Counted from the first letter of the stretch, positions 44,240-53,727 are shown. The stretch: 64,000 nt of DNA from Paenibacillus sp. MAEPY2 (GCF_000499205.1 NZ_AWUK01000027.1:1-64000); one strand, 5' to 3'. A program made the numbers and translations. The notes: generated from the letters alone by a model not told the origin.

Positions 44240-45070
44240 TCAGGTTCGCAAGTAGCGGCTGCCGCCAATACGCACATACAATTGTCCCGGCAAGACCGGG
44301 GTAGAAGAGGCTGTCTGTGAATTTCCGTTGTTACCGTTCTTGGCATATCGGGACAGATATAAAAAGTCTGGATAAATGACCGTATCCATTAAATAGGCTG
44401 AAACTGTACTTCCAGGAATACGATTTTGGTTCAATGAACGAATGATTTCTTCCCCGCTTGCAATCCCGATTCCATGTCCATAATATGAATTTTCACGCAG
44501 CATAATGGTATTCTCTCCCTGCCACTCTGGTGTTTCAGGGGAAACGTCCGGATTTTTGAAGTACAATACATCTCCAGGAAGCGCAGAGTTACTTCCGTTC
44601 TTTTCCGTTAATCGCAGATCGCTGTCATAGTGCCAGTCATAGAGCAGCAGGTTGCGAAACAGGGAATTGAAATCATCTTCCCGAATGCTGTTCAATACAC
44701 CGCCATACAGAACAATTACAGTCGCTGTTGCGCATTCAAAGGCATACAAATGACCATTCTTCCAAATGTCCCGGATTCCCTGCGCAGGCGTCACCTCACC
44801 CCTTAGCTCAAAGCCTCCTTGAGCATTTCGATTCCAATAGGCCGGGTTACACCTGGATTTCTCGAATGAGGCGAAGCTGACACCACTACGATCCAGTGCT
44901 TCCGCTGCATCAACCAGAGACTCCCGCAGTGTCCATTCAAAGTGAAGATGATCCATGGATTGATAGGTGTATACTGTGGGACTGTTCTGTAGTTGCTGTA
45001 ACCAGTGCCATGCAAAAGCAGACCAATCCGAACGCACCAGCTCAATCGGTTGATTCGCAACAATAATCAT
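44240..45070 (-). CDS. tgl: Protein-glutamine gamma-glutamyltransferase (spore coat transglutaminase)
   Basis: A 276-residue homologue of Bacillus subtilis Tgl, which cross-links spore coat proteins. The catalytic cysteine is C113 in YAFECATATVIV. The conserved RNLLLYDWHYDSDL and GDVLYFKNPDVSPETPEWQG segments are present. The protein is about 30 residues longer than B. subtilis Tgl, mostly at the C-terminus. GGAGG lies 8 bases upstream of the ATG at 45070. This implies a spore-forming host. Confidence 0.94.
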   Translation of the reverse strand: MIIVANQPIELVRSDWSAFAWHWLQQLQNSPTVYTYQSMDHLHFEWTLRESLVDAAEALDRSGVSFASFEKSRCNPAYWNRNAQGGFELRGEVTPAQGIRDIWKNGHLYAFECATATVIVLYGGVLNSIREDDFNSLFRNLLLYDWHYDSDLRLTEKNGSNSALPGDVLYFKNPDVSPETPEWQGENTIMLRENSYYGHGIGIASGEEIIRSLNQNRIPGSTVSAYLMDTVIYPDFLYLSRYAKNGNNGNSQTASSTPVLPGQLYVRIGGSRYLRT

Positions 45071-45167
45071 ATTCATAACCTCCAGTATCATTGGGATGTT
45101 CAGCCTTGTACAAACGGGGATGCACGCGTTATTCTGTAGTATATGACGCCAGTTGTGCGGTTTTGTA

Positions 45168-45185
45168 TGTCTGCAGGTGCAGACA
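45168..45185. promoter_or_regulatory. Perfect inverted repeat between tgl and the hybrid kinase
   Basis: TGTCTGCA and TGCAGACA are separated by GG in the divergent intergenic region. It looks like a regulator-binding palindrome, but the regulator is unknown. Confidence 0.45.
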
Positions 45186-45345
45186 GCATGAACACACGAT
45201 AAGAATGTCGATTATGGCCTGGATTTTTTGTTCAACTCGTTTATAAATCATTACATTTGGGGTACTACTCTTATAGATGAAGTTATGTTCAGGTCGATCT
45301 GTTCATACGGAATATATTCAGATTCCTAATAAAGGAGGATATGCG

Positions 45346-48093
45346 GTGTCGAATCTAATTGCAGAGAATCGCTCTCTGTTCGAACAGTTATACACACATG
45401 CACCGATCGGCATTGCTGTTGCCTCGCATGTGAACGGACGTTGGCTCCAGCTTAATCCGGCATTTTGCGAGATGTTGGGATTCAGTGAAGATGAATTGAT
45501 TAACGCCCCTCTCGTACATATGATTTATGAGGAAGACGTGGAAATGGGGCAATTTAGATCCCACTTCTGGGATATGACCAACGGATTAAGTCTGATGTAT
45601 GAAACCGAGCTGCGGCTTAAGCGCAAGGATGATTCTCTTCTGTGGGTGACGGTAAGAGCCTGTATCGTCAGGGATGAACCGAGCGGTGAGCCGCTTTATT
45701 TGCTTGTTCAGGCAGCGGATATTTCGAAGCAGAAGGACGCGGAGAATCGACTGATTATACAGCGTGAGCAGTTGGAGGAGAGCAGCCGAATCTCAAGATT
45801 ACTGGCTGAATCCTCGCTTGACCTGATTGCCATACACCATGCCGATCCGGAACGAACGTTCAAGTACGTATCTCCAGCCAGCACAAGCATGTTGGGATAT
45901 GATCCGGAAGAAGTTATTGGTCAATCTGGCCTGTTCTGCATTCACCCCAACGATGTGGCTCTGGTCGAGGCTTACGTGGCTGCTCAAATTCAGGGCCTTG
46001 CCCCTGATCGAATCAGCTATCGGCTCCTGCATAAGGATGGTTCGGTTGTATGGGCGGATACCATCTCTCAGTATCTATATGACAAGCAGGGAAATCTGCA
46101 GGAAATAATCGCGGTGACCCGTGATATTACAGCGAGCAAGCAGCAGCAATTAAGTCTTCAGGAATACCAGTCATTGTTTGACTGCAACCCTCTAGGGGTT
46201 GCTTCATTAGATTTGGACGGAAACTTGCTGAAGGCCAACACAGGACAGGAGCAATTGACAGGCCATACCAGGGAGGAGCTTCTTAGCAGACCCTTTGATC
46301 ATCTCATTGACCCGGTGGACCTGGAGAAGACGAGGTATCACTTTGAAGAGACTGTAAAAGGAAACGCACAGCGCTATGAAGTAGGGCTGATTCACAAAGA
46401 CGGGCAGCGCATTGAAACGAGTGTAATTAATGTTCCGATTTTGCTCGAGAATCGTGTTGTTGGCGTCTATGGGATAACCAGTGATATTACGGAGTCCAAA
46501 AGGTATGTAGAGGAGATTGAAAATCTCAGTAATGAACGGGCATTGATTCTCAATGCCATGTCTGAGGGAGTTATTGGCCTGGATCAGAACGGAAACCTGA
46601 TATTTGCCAATCCGATTGCAACGGAGATGATGGATTTCTGTCCGTCTGAAATGAATGGAAAACCACTTGAAGAGATTATGTTACAAATGCAAAGTGAGGG
46701 TATTCCTTATCCGTCCAATGGTAATCCGATTCTCCAAGCGGTACGTGAAGGGCGAAGCCTGCCGCGATCAGAGTCAGTCTTTTGGAAGCAGGATGGCTCC
46801 AGCTTTCTGGCGGAGTTCCAACTGAAACCGATTATGGATCAGGGAGACAATCGTGGAGCTGTACTCGTTTTTCGCGATATGACATCGGTGAAGGACATCA
46901 TTCGTGCCAAGGAAGTGGCAGAGCATGCGGACCGGGCCAAGTCAGAGTTCCTGGCGATTATGAGTCATGAGCTTCGTACACCATTGAATGGAATCATGGG
47001 AATGGCTCATCTGTTAAAAGAAACAGAGCTGGATGAGGAGCAGAACGGATTTGCCGATATTATCATCGACAGTGGTGAATCACTGCTGCATATTCTGAAT
47101 GAAATTTTGGATTTCAGCAAGATTGAAGCAGGTAAAATGGATCTCGAACGCCAGCCAGTTGATATCAAAGCCCTTCTTGGCGGGGTCATGGAACTATTCG
47201 CGCTTAGAGCTTCCGAAAAAAATATTGAACTATACTGTGAAATGTCCGAACAGATTCCCGAACGCGTAAGAGGCGATGAAACACGGATTCGTCAGATTTT
47301 AATTAATCTGGTAGGCAATGCCGTCAAATTCACGGAGAAGGGAAGCATTCAGGTTCACGCGAACGTTAAGCCAGCGGGATTATACGATGAGAATCACCTT
47401 CTCTTGTCAGTTTCAGTCAAAGATACCGGGATTGGCATTCCGTTCAACAAGCAGCATCAACTGTTCCAGTCCTTCTCTCAGCTTGATCCGGCTATCAATC
47501 GCAAATATGGAGGCACGGGCCTCGGGCTGGCCATCAGTAAGAAGCTGGTGGAACTGATGGGCGGTGCCATTGGTGTACAGAGTGAGACAGGTGAGGGAGC
47601 AGATTTCCATTTCACTTTGTTACTTGAACGATGGCAAGATGAGTCCACGGATCGGATTGAAAAGGTGGCTGATCACGACCTGAAGCTGGATCGAACAAGT
47701 CTGGCAGCGGGCATTAAAATACTTATAGTTGAGGATCAGTCATTAAACAGTCATTTGCTGGAGGAAATGCTTCGGAAGCTCGGCGGTGTATGTGATATCG
47801 TGGAGAACGGTGCAGAAGCGGTGGAAGCATTGGAAAGGGAATCATACGACCTTCTGTTTATGGACATCCAGATGCCCGTTATGGATGGGATTGAAGCAAC
47901 AAGCAGAATTAGGCAAACCCATCCTGAAATCCCGGTCATTGCTGCCATCACCGCTTTTGCAGGGGCGAACGACCGTGAAGCCTGTCTGAGATGCGGCATG
48001 CAGGATTTTATCAGTAAACCGTTCAGCTCTGCGGAAGTTAGTCGTGTATTAAACACATGGGTTCCGTTCATTCGAGCAAAGCACGAGCGCTGA
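45346..48093 (+). CDS. Cytosolic PAS-domain hybrid sensor kinase/response regulator
   Basis: A 915-residue hybrid kinase without membrane segments. Four PAS domains come in order (about 10-130, 145-270, 280-395 and 405-525). The HisKA domain follows with the phosphorylated histidine in FLAIMSHELRTPLNG, then an ATPase domain (VKDTGIGIP, KYGGTGLGLAIS) and a C-terminal receiver (ILIVEDQ, LLFMDIQMPVMDG). The GTG at 45346 is chosen because AAAGGAGG lies 7 bases upstream; the ATG at 45277 has no site. The signal and partner are unknown. The position opposite tgl makes a sporulation role possible but unproven. Confidence 0.93.
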   Translation: MSNLIAENRSLFEQLYTHAPIGIAVASHVNGRWLQLNPAFCEMLGFSEDELINAPLVHMIYEEDVEMGQFRSHFWDMTNGLSLMYETELRLKRKDDSLLWVTVRACIVRDEPSGEPLYLLVQAADISKQKDAENRLIIQREQLEESSRISRLLAESSLDLIAIHHADPERTFKYVSPASTSMLGYDPEEVIGQSGLFCIHPNDVALVEAYVAAQIQGLAPDRISYRLLHKDGSVVWADTISQYLYDKQGNLQEIIAVTRDITASKQQQLSLQEYQSLFDCNPLGVASLDLDGNLLKANTGQEQLTGHTREELLSRPFDHLIDPVDLEKTRYHFEETVKGNAQRYEVGLIHKDGQRIETSVINVPILLENRVVGVYGITSDITESKRYVEEIENLSNERALILNAMSEGVIGLDQNGNLIFANPIATEMMDFCPSEMNGKPLEEIMLQMQSEGIPYPSNGNPILQAVREGRSLPRSESVFWKQDGSSFLAEFQLKPIMDQGDNRGAVLVFRDMTSVKDIIRAKEVAEHADRAKSEFLAIMSHELRTPLNGIMGMAHLLKETELDEEQNGFADIIIDSGESLLHILNEILDFSKIEAGKMDLERQPVDIKALLGGVMELFALRASEKNIELYCEMSEQIPERVRGDETRIRQILINLVGNAVKFTEKGSIQVHANVKPAGLYDENHLLLSVSVKDTGIGIPFNKQHQLFQSFSQLDPAINRKYGGTGLGLAISKKLVELMGGAIGVQSETGEGADFHFTLLLERWQDESTDRIEKVADHDLKLDRTSLAAGIKILIVEDQSLNSHLLEEMLRKLGGVCDIVENGAEAVEALERESYDLLFMDIQMPVMDGIEATSRIRQTHPEIPVIAAITAFAGANDREACLRCGMQDFISKPFSSAEVSRVLNTWVPFIRAKHER

Positions 48094-48120
48094 TGAGCTC
48101 CAAGTGCAACTTATCGAAAA

Positions 48121-48156
48121 AAATAACCTGCCCTGAAATTTCAGGGCAGGTTATTT
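48121..48156. terminator. Terminator after the hybrid kinase
   Basis: AAATAACCTGCCCTGAAA and its reverse complement abut over 36 bases, forming a near-perfect stem. It can serve both strands and also ends the minus-strand gene at 48201. Confidence 0.8.
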
Positions 48157-48200
48157 GCGTCTTTCATGGGTGTTGTTAATCTAATCGCCTGACACAGATG

Positions 48201-48413
48201 TCAGGACCATCCTCCAATTAACCCCGAAAGGGTTACGCACTCGTCATCTTCCAGTTCTGCAATTAGGGTGAGTTCTTCGTTGTCACTTGGGTCCACCGAG
48301 AACAATTCACGGCGTCCGTCTTCGTGGACAACAATGACCAACTTATTACCGCTTTTTGTATCAAACTGGTACTTAACTCCGATACCAGGCAGTGGGCATT
48401 CCCGGATATTCAT
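48201..48413 (-). CDS. Stand-alone KhtT-like N-terminal domain
   Basis: A 70-residue protein resembling only the first domain of KhtT, the regulatory subunit of the KhtU K+/H+ antiporter (MNIRECPLPGIGVKYQ, VVHEDGRRELF, ending LSGLIGGWS). The C-terminal RCK_C/TrkA_C ligand domain of the usual ~165-residue protein is absent, and a stop follows at once. No antiporter gene is adjacent. The ATG at 48413 follows GAGGTGA; the ORF is intact. It may be a truncated remnant or a small independent protein. Confidence 0.7.
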   Translation of the reverse strand: MNIRECPLPGIGVKYQFDTKSGNKLVIVVHEDGRRELFSVDPSDNEELTLIAELEDDECVTLSGLIGGWS

Positions 48414-48551
48414 GAAATCTGTCACCTCTTTAGCAATTCCATAGTTAATTTAACCGTTCACACAGTACGGATGTATTCTACTATCCATAACACCGTTTGG
48501 CAAGTCGGAAGTGAAATAGTAGTCATATCATCCGAGCTTCTTGAGCTGTGG

Positions 48552-49292
48552 TTATATTTTCCGCGCCTTTCTGGTTCGTCTGCGATGGACTATAAACCAA
48601 ATAAGTAATGCAATGAATAGCACCAAGGCAATGCCCCCCGTAATAATGATATTCCGAATATTCGGGACCTGTACGGTTAAATCCAGCTTATTCGTATCCA
48701 GTGGGGAGACGTGCCAAATTAGAGTTTTTCCATGATCTTCGACCAGATCTGCATTGGATTCCTGTGCCTTGATTGGAAGAGTCAGCTTGAAATCAAAATT
48801 GACATCTTTCAGCAGCAAGTTTTTGAGAAATCCAGGCACCTTGTTAATTTGGTCTTTGACCTCACCGTCGGGAACGGTCTGCAGCAGGTCTACTTCCGCA
48901 GCTATATGCAATTTGGAAGTGAAAAAACCAGGTGTAGTGGATTGCTCCACCTGGATTCCATCAGGCAGATCCGACGTGCTGAAGGTAGAGACGGTATTAC
49001 TTTTCTCATAATGGGTCGTCGCTTTGAGTTCTGTGCGATCTCCCTGGTCCGAGACTTCAGCCTGGAAATTATTCTTTTTCAACGAATCTGCGAGCAATGT
49101 CATGAGATTGTCTTGTCCCATCATTCCCAGAGCAGAGTCGGTTACGCTGAGATTCAGATCCAGATCCGATGAACCGTCCATATTGACCGTGACATGAGCT
49201 TCACCATCAGCACAGGCGGATAGGATAGACAGCATAAGAGTAAGTAAAAAAGCGAATAATAGCTGACGATAATAGGGTATGCGAGTCGACAT
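48552..49292 (-). CDS. LppM/DUF3153-like lipoprotein with C-terminal membrane anchor
   Basis: A 246-residue protein. The lipoprotein signal ends at LSILSACADG. A beta-rich extracellular domain resembles LppM (AHVTVNMDGSSDLDLNLSV near the start, LIWHVSPLDTNKLDLTVQVP near the end). One membrane segment is at about residues 214-236, followed by a basic tail (HRRRTRKARK). The function is unknown. It is separated from the KhtT-like gene by about 140 bases. Confidence 0.82.
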   Translation of the reverse strand: MSTRIPYYRQLLFAFLLTLMLSILSACADGEAHVTVNMDGSSDLDLNLSVTDSALGMMGQDNLMTLLADSLKKNNFQAEVSDQGDRTELKATTHYEKSNTVSTFSTSDLPDGIQVEQSTTPGFFTSKLHIAAEVDLLQTVPDGEVKDQINKVPGFLKNLLLKDVNFDFKLTLPIKAQESNADLVEDHGKTLIWHVSPLDTNKLDLTVQVPNIRNIIITGGIALVLFIALLIWFIVHRRRTRKARKI

Positions 49293-49578
49293 TCAGTTCA
49301 AACCTTTCTGCGTATAATCCAATTCCATTTCATAGAAGTATAGTATACACCGTAAGTATGACGGATGAAACTTTGTACCCTACAAGGGCAAGGTGGAAAA
49401 ATCAAATATCAATCCAAATCTGAAAAATTGACGATTGAAATTACAATGAAAAAGGACACAATATATTGAGTGAAAATGAAGATTTCGTATTTTTGTCAAT
49501 GTTCAGTCAATTCAAAAGGGGTTTCACCGTGTAAACTGGTAGTAGTGTGAAGAAAAACGGAGCAGGGGGGTTACATTC

Positions 49579-49671
49579 ATGACATACATCATTATTATGG
49601 GGATTATTATGGTTGTGGGAATGGTCGGAATGGGCTGGTTCTACAAGATTATGGACAACGATCAACACTAG
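49579..49671 (+). CDS. 30-residue single-pass membrane peptide
   Basis: A small ORF encoding 30 residues: a hydrophobic, methionine-rich helix (TYIIIMGIIMVVGMVGMGWF) and a short polar tail (KIMDNDQH). AGGGGGG lies 8 bases before the ATG, better than most real genes here. The topology is probably N-out or N-in single pass. I do not recognise a family. The flanking 49293-49578 and 49672-49800 stretches hold no other ORF. Confidence 0.65.
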   Translation: MTYIIIMGIIMVVGMVGMGWFYKIMDNDQH

Positions 49672-49803
49672 GGTTATTAAAAGAAACATGAAAAGACAAG
49701 CCTATAAGCTGACTTCGTAAAGTATTGCGAGGTGGGCTTATTTGTATATAATCCCAAAAAGTCTAAAAATAGCATGAAATAATGTCGGATTTAAGTGGTA
49801 TGC

Positions 49804-49832
49804 TTGTACATGGAAATGTTTTACACTTATAT
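49804..49832 (+). promoter_or_regulatory. Promoter of the GH12 gene
   Basis: TTGTAC (49804-49809), a 17-base spacer and TTATAT (49827-49832) lie directly upstream of the cre. Confidence 0.6.
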
Positions 49833-49833
49833 A

Positions 49834-49847
49834 TGTAAGCGTTTACA
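49834..49847 (+). promoter_or_regulatory. Perfect cre (CcpA) site of the GH12 gene
   Basis: TGTAAGCGTTTACA matches every position of TGWAANCGNTNWCA and is nearly palindromic. Lying just after the -10 box, CcpA bound here would block transcription in glucose. Confidence 0.85.
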
Positions 49848-49872
49848 ATTAAATTTACGGGAGGCTAACATT

Positions 49873-50679
49873 ATGGGTTTGAAGTTGAAAAAAAGATCAG
49901 GCAAGAAAGCATGGATGCTGCTGGTTATGTTATTACTGATTGCGGCCGTTCCAATTACAGCCAGCGCAGCATCGGATTCTACAGCTTATGCCAAACTTAA
50001 TTTCAGCAACAACAAGTATTATATATTCAACAATAGCTGGGGAAGTTCGAGTGTCAGAGGGTGGTCCCAGTCCGTGTATGTGAACAGTAATACAGACCTA
50101 GGTTACGTTTGGAACTGGCCAACCACGTCTGGTGGTGTCAAAGCCTATCCTTCTCTTGTCAGTGGCTGGCACTGGACAGAGGGCTATACACCAGGCAGTG
50201 GGCTGCCAACACGTTTGTCTGCAAACAAAAGTATCAATACCGGAGTAGGATATTCTAAGGCGTCCAACACCAATGGAGAATATAATAATGCGTATGATAT
50301 CTGGCTGCATGACATCGGGAATGCGACTTGGTCAAGTACACCGACCGAAGAAATTATGATCTGGAACGAATGGACTTCCGGTGTAGGACCCATTGGTTCC
50401 AAAGTATTTTCGAATGTATCCATTGGTGGACAGACCTATGATCTATATCGTGGCGAAATTACCGACAATGGGGTGCATCAATGGTGGGTATACTCGTTCC
50501 TCAAAAAGTCTCAATCCCCCAACAACTTTAGCATCAACGTCAAAAATTTCACCGATTATCTGATCTCCAAAAGTTACTTCACCAACAGCAAGTATGTCAG
50601 CAGTGTTGAATATGGAACCGAAATTACGAAAGGCAGCGGCCAGATCAATTACTCCAATTGGTATGTAAACGTTCAATAA
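49873..50679 (+). CDS. Secreted GH12 endoglucanase/xyloglucanase
   Basis: A 268-residue secreted glycoside hydrolase of family 12. A basic N-terminus and hydrophobic core form a signal peptide cleaved after ITASA (about residue 33). The catalytic nucleophile is E160 in PTEEIMIWNEW, and the acid/base is E250 in EYGTEITKG. No carbohydrate-binding module is attached. GGGAGG precedes the ATG at 49873. Substrates of the family are beta-1,4-glucan or xyloglucan. Expression is predicted to be repressed by glucose (perfect cre). Confidence 0.93.
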   Translation: MGLKLKKRSGKKAWMLLVMLLLIAAVPITASAASDSTAYAKLNFSNNKYYIFNNSWGSSSVRGWSQSVYVNSNTDLGYVWNWPTTSGGVKAYPSLVSGWHWTEGYTPGSGLPTRLSANKSINTGVGYSKASNTNGEYNNAYDIWLHDIGNATWSSTPTEEIMIWNEWTSGVGPIGSKVFSNVSIGGQTYDLYRGEITDNGVHQWWVYSFLKKSQSPNNFSINVKNFTDYLISKSYFTNSKYVSSVEYGTEITKGSGQINYSNWYVNVQ

Positions 50680-50716
50680 CTGCTCCATTTATCACGCATT
50701 ATTCCTGATTCAATGA

Positions 50717-50763
50717 GATGCTGCTCGGAGGGAGATCCATTCCCGGCTGATGCAGCATCTTTT
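50717..50763 (+). terminator. Terminator after the GH12 gene
   Basis: GATGCTGC (50717-50724) pairs with GCAGCATC (50752-50759), followed by four T residues. Confidence 0.75.
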
Positions 50764-50942
50764 ACATGTATGTTATACCTGACATTCAAGCGTAATATAT
50801 GTAACGATTGATGTTGTTCCATTTGACCGATGGACAAATATTTTTCATAAAGATGGGATTTTTAGGCTGCTCTTTTGTATAATAGGGTTTAGTTCAACTC
50901 GGGGAATCCCGAAATATGCCTAATAGGAAAGGGTGTACATAA

Positions 50943-52637
50943 ATGAAATTTAGTGAGTATACGTATACACGTCCCGATCTGGAACAAATCAAAACGTCAT
51001 TCCGTGAGCTTCTGAGTGGTTTTGAAGCTGCGAATACGGTTGAAGAACAGAGTGGATATATGGACAAGATTAACGCGCTGCGCAGTGATTTTGAGACTCA
51101 GGCACAATTGGTCTACATCCGTCATTCCATTGATACCAATGATACGTTCTATAAAGCAGAAAACGAATTTCTGGATGAAAGCTCTCCGATCATTCAAGAA
51201 TACATTACCGATTATTATCGGGCATTAGTGAACTCCAAATTCCGTGCTGAACTGGAACAAAAATGGGGTTCGCAGCTATTCCAGCTGGCAGATTTGTCTC
51301 TGAAGACATTCAGCCCGGAAATTATCGAGGACCTTCAGAAAGAGAACAAACTTTCTACGGAATACAACCAACTGATTGCTTCGGCCAAAATTCCGTTTGA
51401 AGGGGAAGAACGCACATTGCCGCAGCTGCATCCTTTTGAGTTGTCCACGGATCGTTCTATGCGGGAACGCGCATCGGAAGCAAGATATACGTTTATGGCT
51501 GAACATGAAGCTGAATTCGATCGCATTTACGACGAATTGGTGAAAGTACGTACGCAAATCGCGAAGAAGCTGGGATATCCATCGTATGTGGAACTCGGCT
51601 ATGACCGTATGAACCGTACGGATTACAACGCGGAGATGGTGTCCAATTTCAGAGCGCAAGTCCGTGATTATATCGTGCCTGTAGCTACGAAGCTCAGAGA
51701 ACGTCAGCGCAGCCGGATTGATGTGGATAACCTCTATTACTACGATCAGGGCTTCAGCTTTAAGACGGGGAACCCGACACCTAAAGGCGATGCCGACTGG
51801 ATCATTGACAATGGTAAGAAAATGTACGCTGAATTGTCACCGGAAACGGATACGTTTTTCCAAATGATGACCGACAATGAATTGATGGACTTGGTGAGCA
51901 AAAAAGACAAGCAGGGCGGGGGATATTGTACCTTCCTGAACGATTACAAAGTACCGTTTATTTTCTCCAACTTTAACGGTACATCAGGCGATATCGACGT
52001 ATTGACGCATGAAGCGGGTCACGCGTTCCAGGTATATGAGAGCCGTCACTTCGAAGTGCCTGAATACAATTGGCCGACGTATGAATCCGCAGAGATTCAT
52101 TCCATGAGCATGGAATTCTTCACTTGGCCTTGGATGGAATTGTTCTTCAAGGAAGATACAGACAAATACAAGTTTGATCACCTGTCTTCCGGACTGCTCT
52201 TCATTCCTTACGGTGTAGCCGTCGATGAATTCCAGCATTTTGTCTATGCAAATCCGGATGCAACACCAGCGGAGCGCAAGCAGGCTTGGCGCAACATTGA
52301 GAAGACTTATCTGCCGCATATCAATTACAAGGATAACGCCTATCTGGAACAAGGCGGATTCTGGCATAAGCAGGGTCACATCTTCTCGTCGCCTTTCTAT
52401 TACATTGACTACACACTGGCACAAATCTGTGCATTCCAGTTCTGGAAACGTAGCAACCAGGATATGAAGTCCGCATGGGCTGACTACCTGACATTGTGTA
52501 AAGCCGGAGGTAGCCTGTCCTTCACAGGATTAGTCGAACTGGCTGGGTTGAATTCTCCGTTTGAAGACGGCTGCGTATCTTCCGTCATCGGTGATATTGA
52601 AGCCTGGTTGGATGGAGTAGACGATAAGGCGTTGTAA
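50943..52637 (+). CDS. M3 family oligoendopeptidase (second type)
   Basis: A 564-residue cytoplasmic zinc peptidase of M3 family, in the shorter 'M3 not pepF' group. HEAGH is at residues 356-360, with the third ligand in PTYESAEIHSMSMEFF. It differs clearly from the M3 peptidase at 148-1950. GGAAAGGG precedes the ATG. A TATAAT at 50878-50883 is a probable -10 box. An inverted repeat at 52649-52680 follows the gene. Confidence 0.94.
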   Translation: MKFSEYTYTRPDLEQIKTSFRELLSGFEAANTVEEQSGYMDKINALRSDFETQAQLVYIRHSIDTNDTFYKAENEFLDESSPIIQEYITDYYRALVNSKFRAELEQKWGSQLFQLADLSLKTFSPEIIEDLQKENKLSTEYNQLIASAKIPFEGEERTLPQLHPFELSTDRSMRERASEARYTFMAEHEAEFDRIYDELVKVRTQIAKKLGYPSYVELGYDRMNRTDYNAEMVSNFRAQVRDYIVPVATKLRERQRSRIDVDNLYYYDQGFSFKTGNPTPKGDADWIIDNGKKMYAELSPETDTFFQMMTDNELMDLVSKKDKQGGGYCTFLNDYKVPFIFSNFNGTSGDIDVLTHEAGHAFQVYESRHFEVPEYNWPTYESAEIHSMSMEFFTWPWMELFFKEDTDKYKFDHLSSGLLFIPYGVAVDEFQHFVYANPDATPAERKQAWRNIEKTYLPHINYKDNAYLEQGGFWHKQGHIFSSPFYYIDYTLAQICAFQFWKRSNQDMKSAWADYLTLCKAGGSLSFTGLVELAGLNSPFEDGCVSSVIGDIEAWLDGVDDKAL

Positions 52638-52648
52638 GCTATATATAT

Positions 52649-52680
52649 ATTGAACTAAACTTTACACGATTTAGTTCAAT
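52649..52680 (+). repeat. Inverted repeat downstream of the second M3 peptidase
   Basis: ATTGAACTAAA (52649-52659) pairs with TTTAGTTCAAT (52670-52680). There is no T tail, so termination is doubtful. Confidence 0.4.
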
Positions 52681-52803
52681 AAAAATAATGGTCGAAGAGG
52701 TGAAAGGGAACGAGGAATAAACCTGACGTTATCGCATTCTGAGGCAGGGCGGATTTGAATGTATTCATTTACCTACCCTATACAAAGAATGCGAGGTTAT
52801 ACC

Positions 52804-53664
52804 ATGTTGGTTTTACTGAATCAACCGTCCCAAAGGAATCAATTGACACCCTTCATCTCGGGTACGAACGGGCATGTGGTCATGGGTGGAGTGCTTGATG
52901 GACTTCAATGTGGACGCGTCTATGCAGACCAGCTTCATGCTCCGAAAAGTGCACTGATCTGGGCAAAAAACGAAATGTTCTATCTGATCGGAAGATCGGA
53001 TAATGAACAGTTCAACAGTCTTGTCAGAGAGGTACTCGTTCAGGAGCTTTTCCCTGAGGCGTTAGGCGCTGGCGAAGACATGCTGAATCTTGAAGTGTAT
53101 CCCGACCCAGGTTCAGACTGGGCTCCAGTTCTGCATCACATGTTTAATGGGCGTTTGCGAGAAGGGGTGCGGGTTCCTTTTCAATTCAATCTTGCGAAGT
53201 ATGAACAGTGGCGGGAACACAACTCCAGCTCCTTGTTCGTACCTCCGGGATATAAGCTTCAAGTTATCGACCAAGCTGTAATGGTAGAGGACAAAAGTGG
53301 TATCATTGAGCATGAAATTTTGAAATTCTGGCATTCAGTGGAGGACTTCTTACGATACGGAGCAGGCACATGTACGGTTTATAAAGGGCAGGTTGTAGGT
53401 ACGTGTATCTCGGTGTTTGTCAGTGGCATTTACCACGAAACAGGTATCAATACCTACGATCCGATACACCGGGGCAAGGGTCTGGCTACGGCCATGGCAA
53501 GCGCTTATGTGCAATTCGTTCTGGAAAGGAATTGTGTTCCACATTGGACGACAGAGGATTTTCGTCATGATTCCATTGCAATAGCTGGTAAGCTTGGTTT
53601 TGAACAAGGCAGACCCTATCCCGTCTATTACATGCCGATTCAGGAGCTTCTGGATTGTGAATGA
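52804..53664 (+). CDS. GNAT family acetyltransferase (PF12746-like)
   Basis: A 286-residue protein of the two-domain GNAT_acetyltran type. It has GRVYADQLHAPKSALIWAKNEMFYLIG in the first half and the acetyl-CoA site TYDPIHRGKGLATAMASAYV with WTTEDFRHDSIAIAGKLGF in the second. The ATG at 52804 follows GAGG at 7 bases; an ATG at 52759 is an alternative. The substrate is unknown. Confidence 0.87.
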   Translation: MLVLLNQPSQRNQLTPFISGTNGHVVMGGVLDGLQCGRVYADQLHAPKSALIWAKNEMFYLIGRSDNEQFNSLVREVLVQELFPEALGAGEDMLNLEVYPDPGSDWAPVLHHMFNGRLREGVRVPFQFNLAKYEQWREHNSSSLFVPPGYKLQVIDQAVMVEDKSGIIEHEILKFWHSVEDFLRYGAGTCTVYKGQVVGTCISVFVSGIYHETGINTYDPIHRGKGLATAMASAYVQFVLERNCVPHWTTEDFRHDSIAIAGKLGFEQGRPYPVYYMPIQELLDCE

Positions 53665-53727
53665 TGAAGATTGAACGAATAAAGTGTGCCGGGTTCGTTA
53701 AACGTTTTTTTGCATGTTGAAGATTTG

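Noticed and set aside
50887..52680. TTTAGTTCAA present both upstream (50887) and downstream (52670) of the second M3 peptidase, suggesting flanking repeats of an inserted unit
   Set aside because: Only ten bases match, the downstream copy is part of a hairpin, and the gene looks native in composition.
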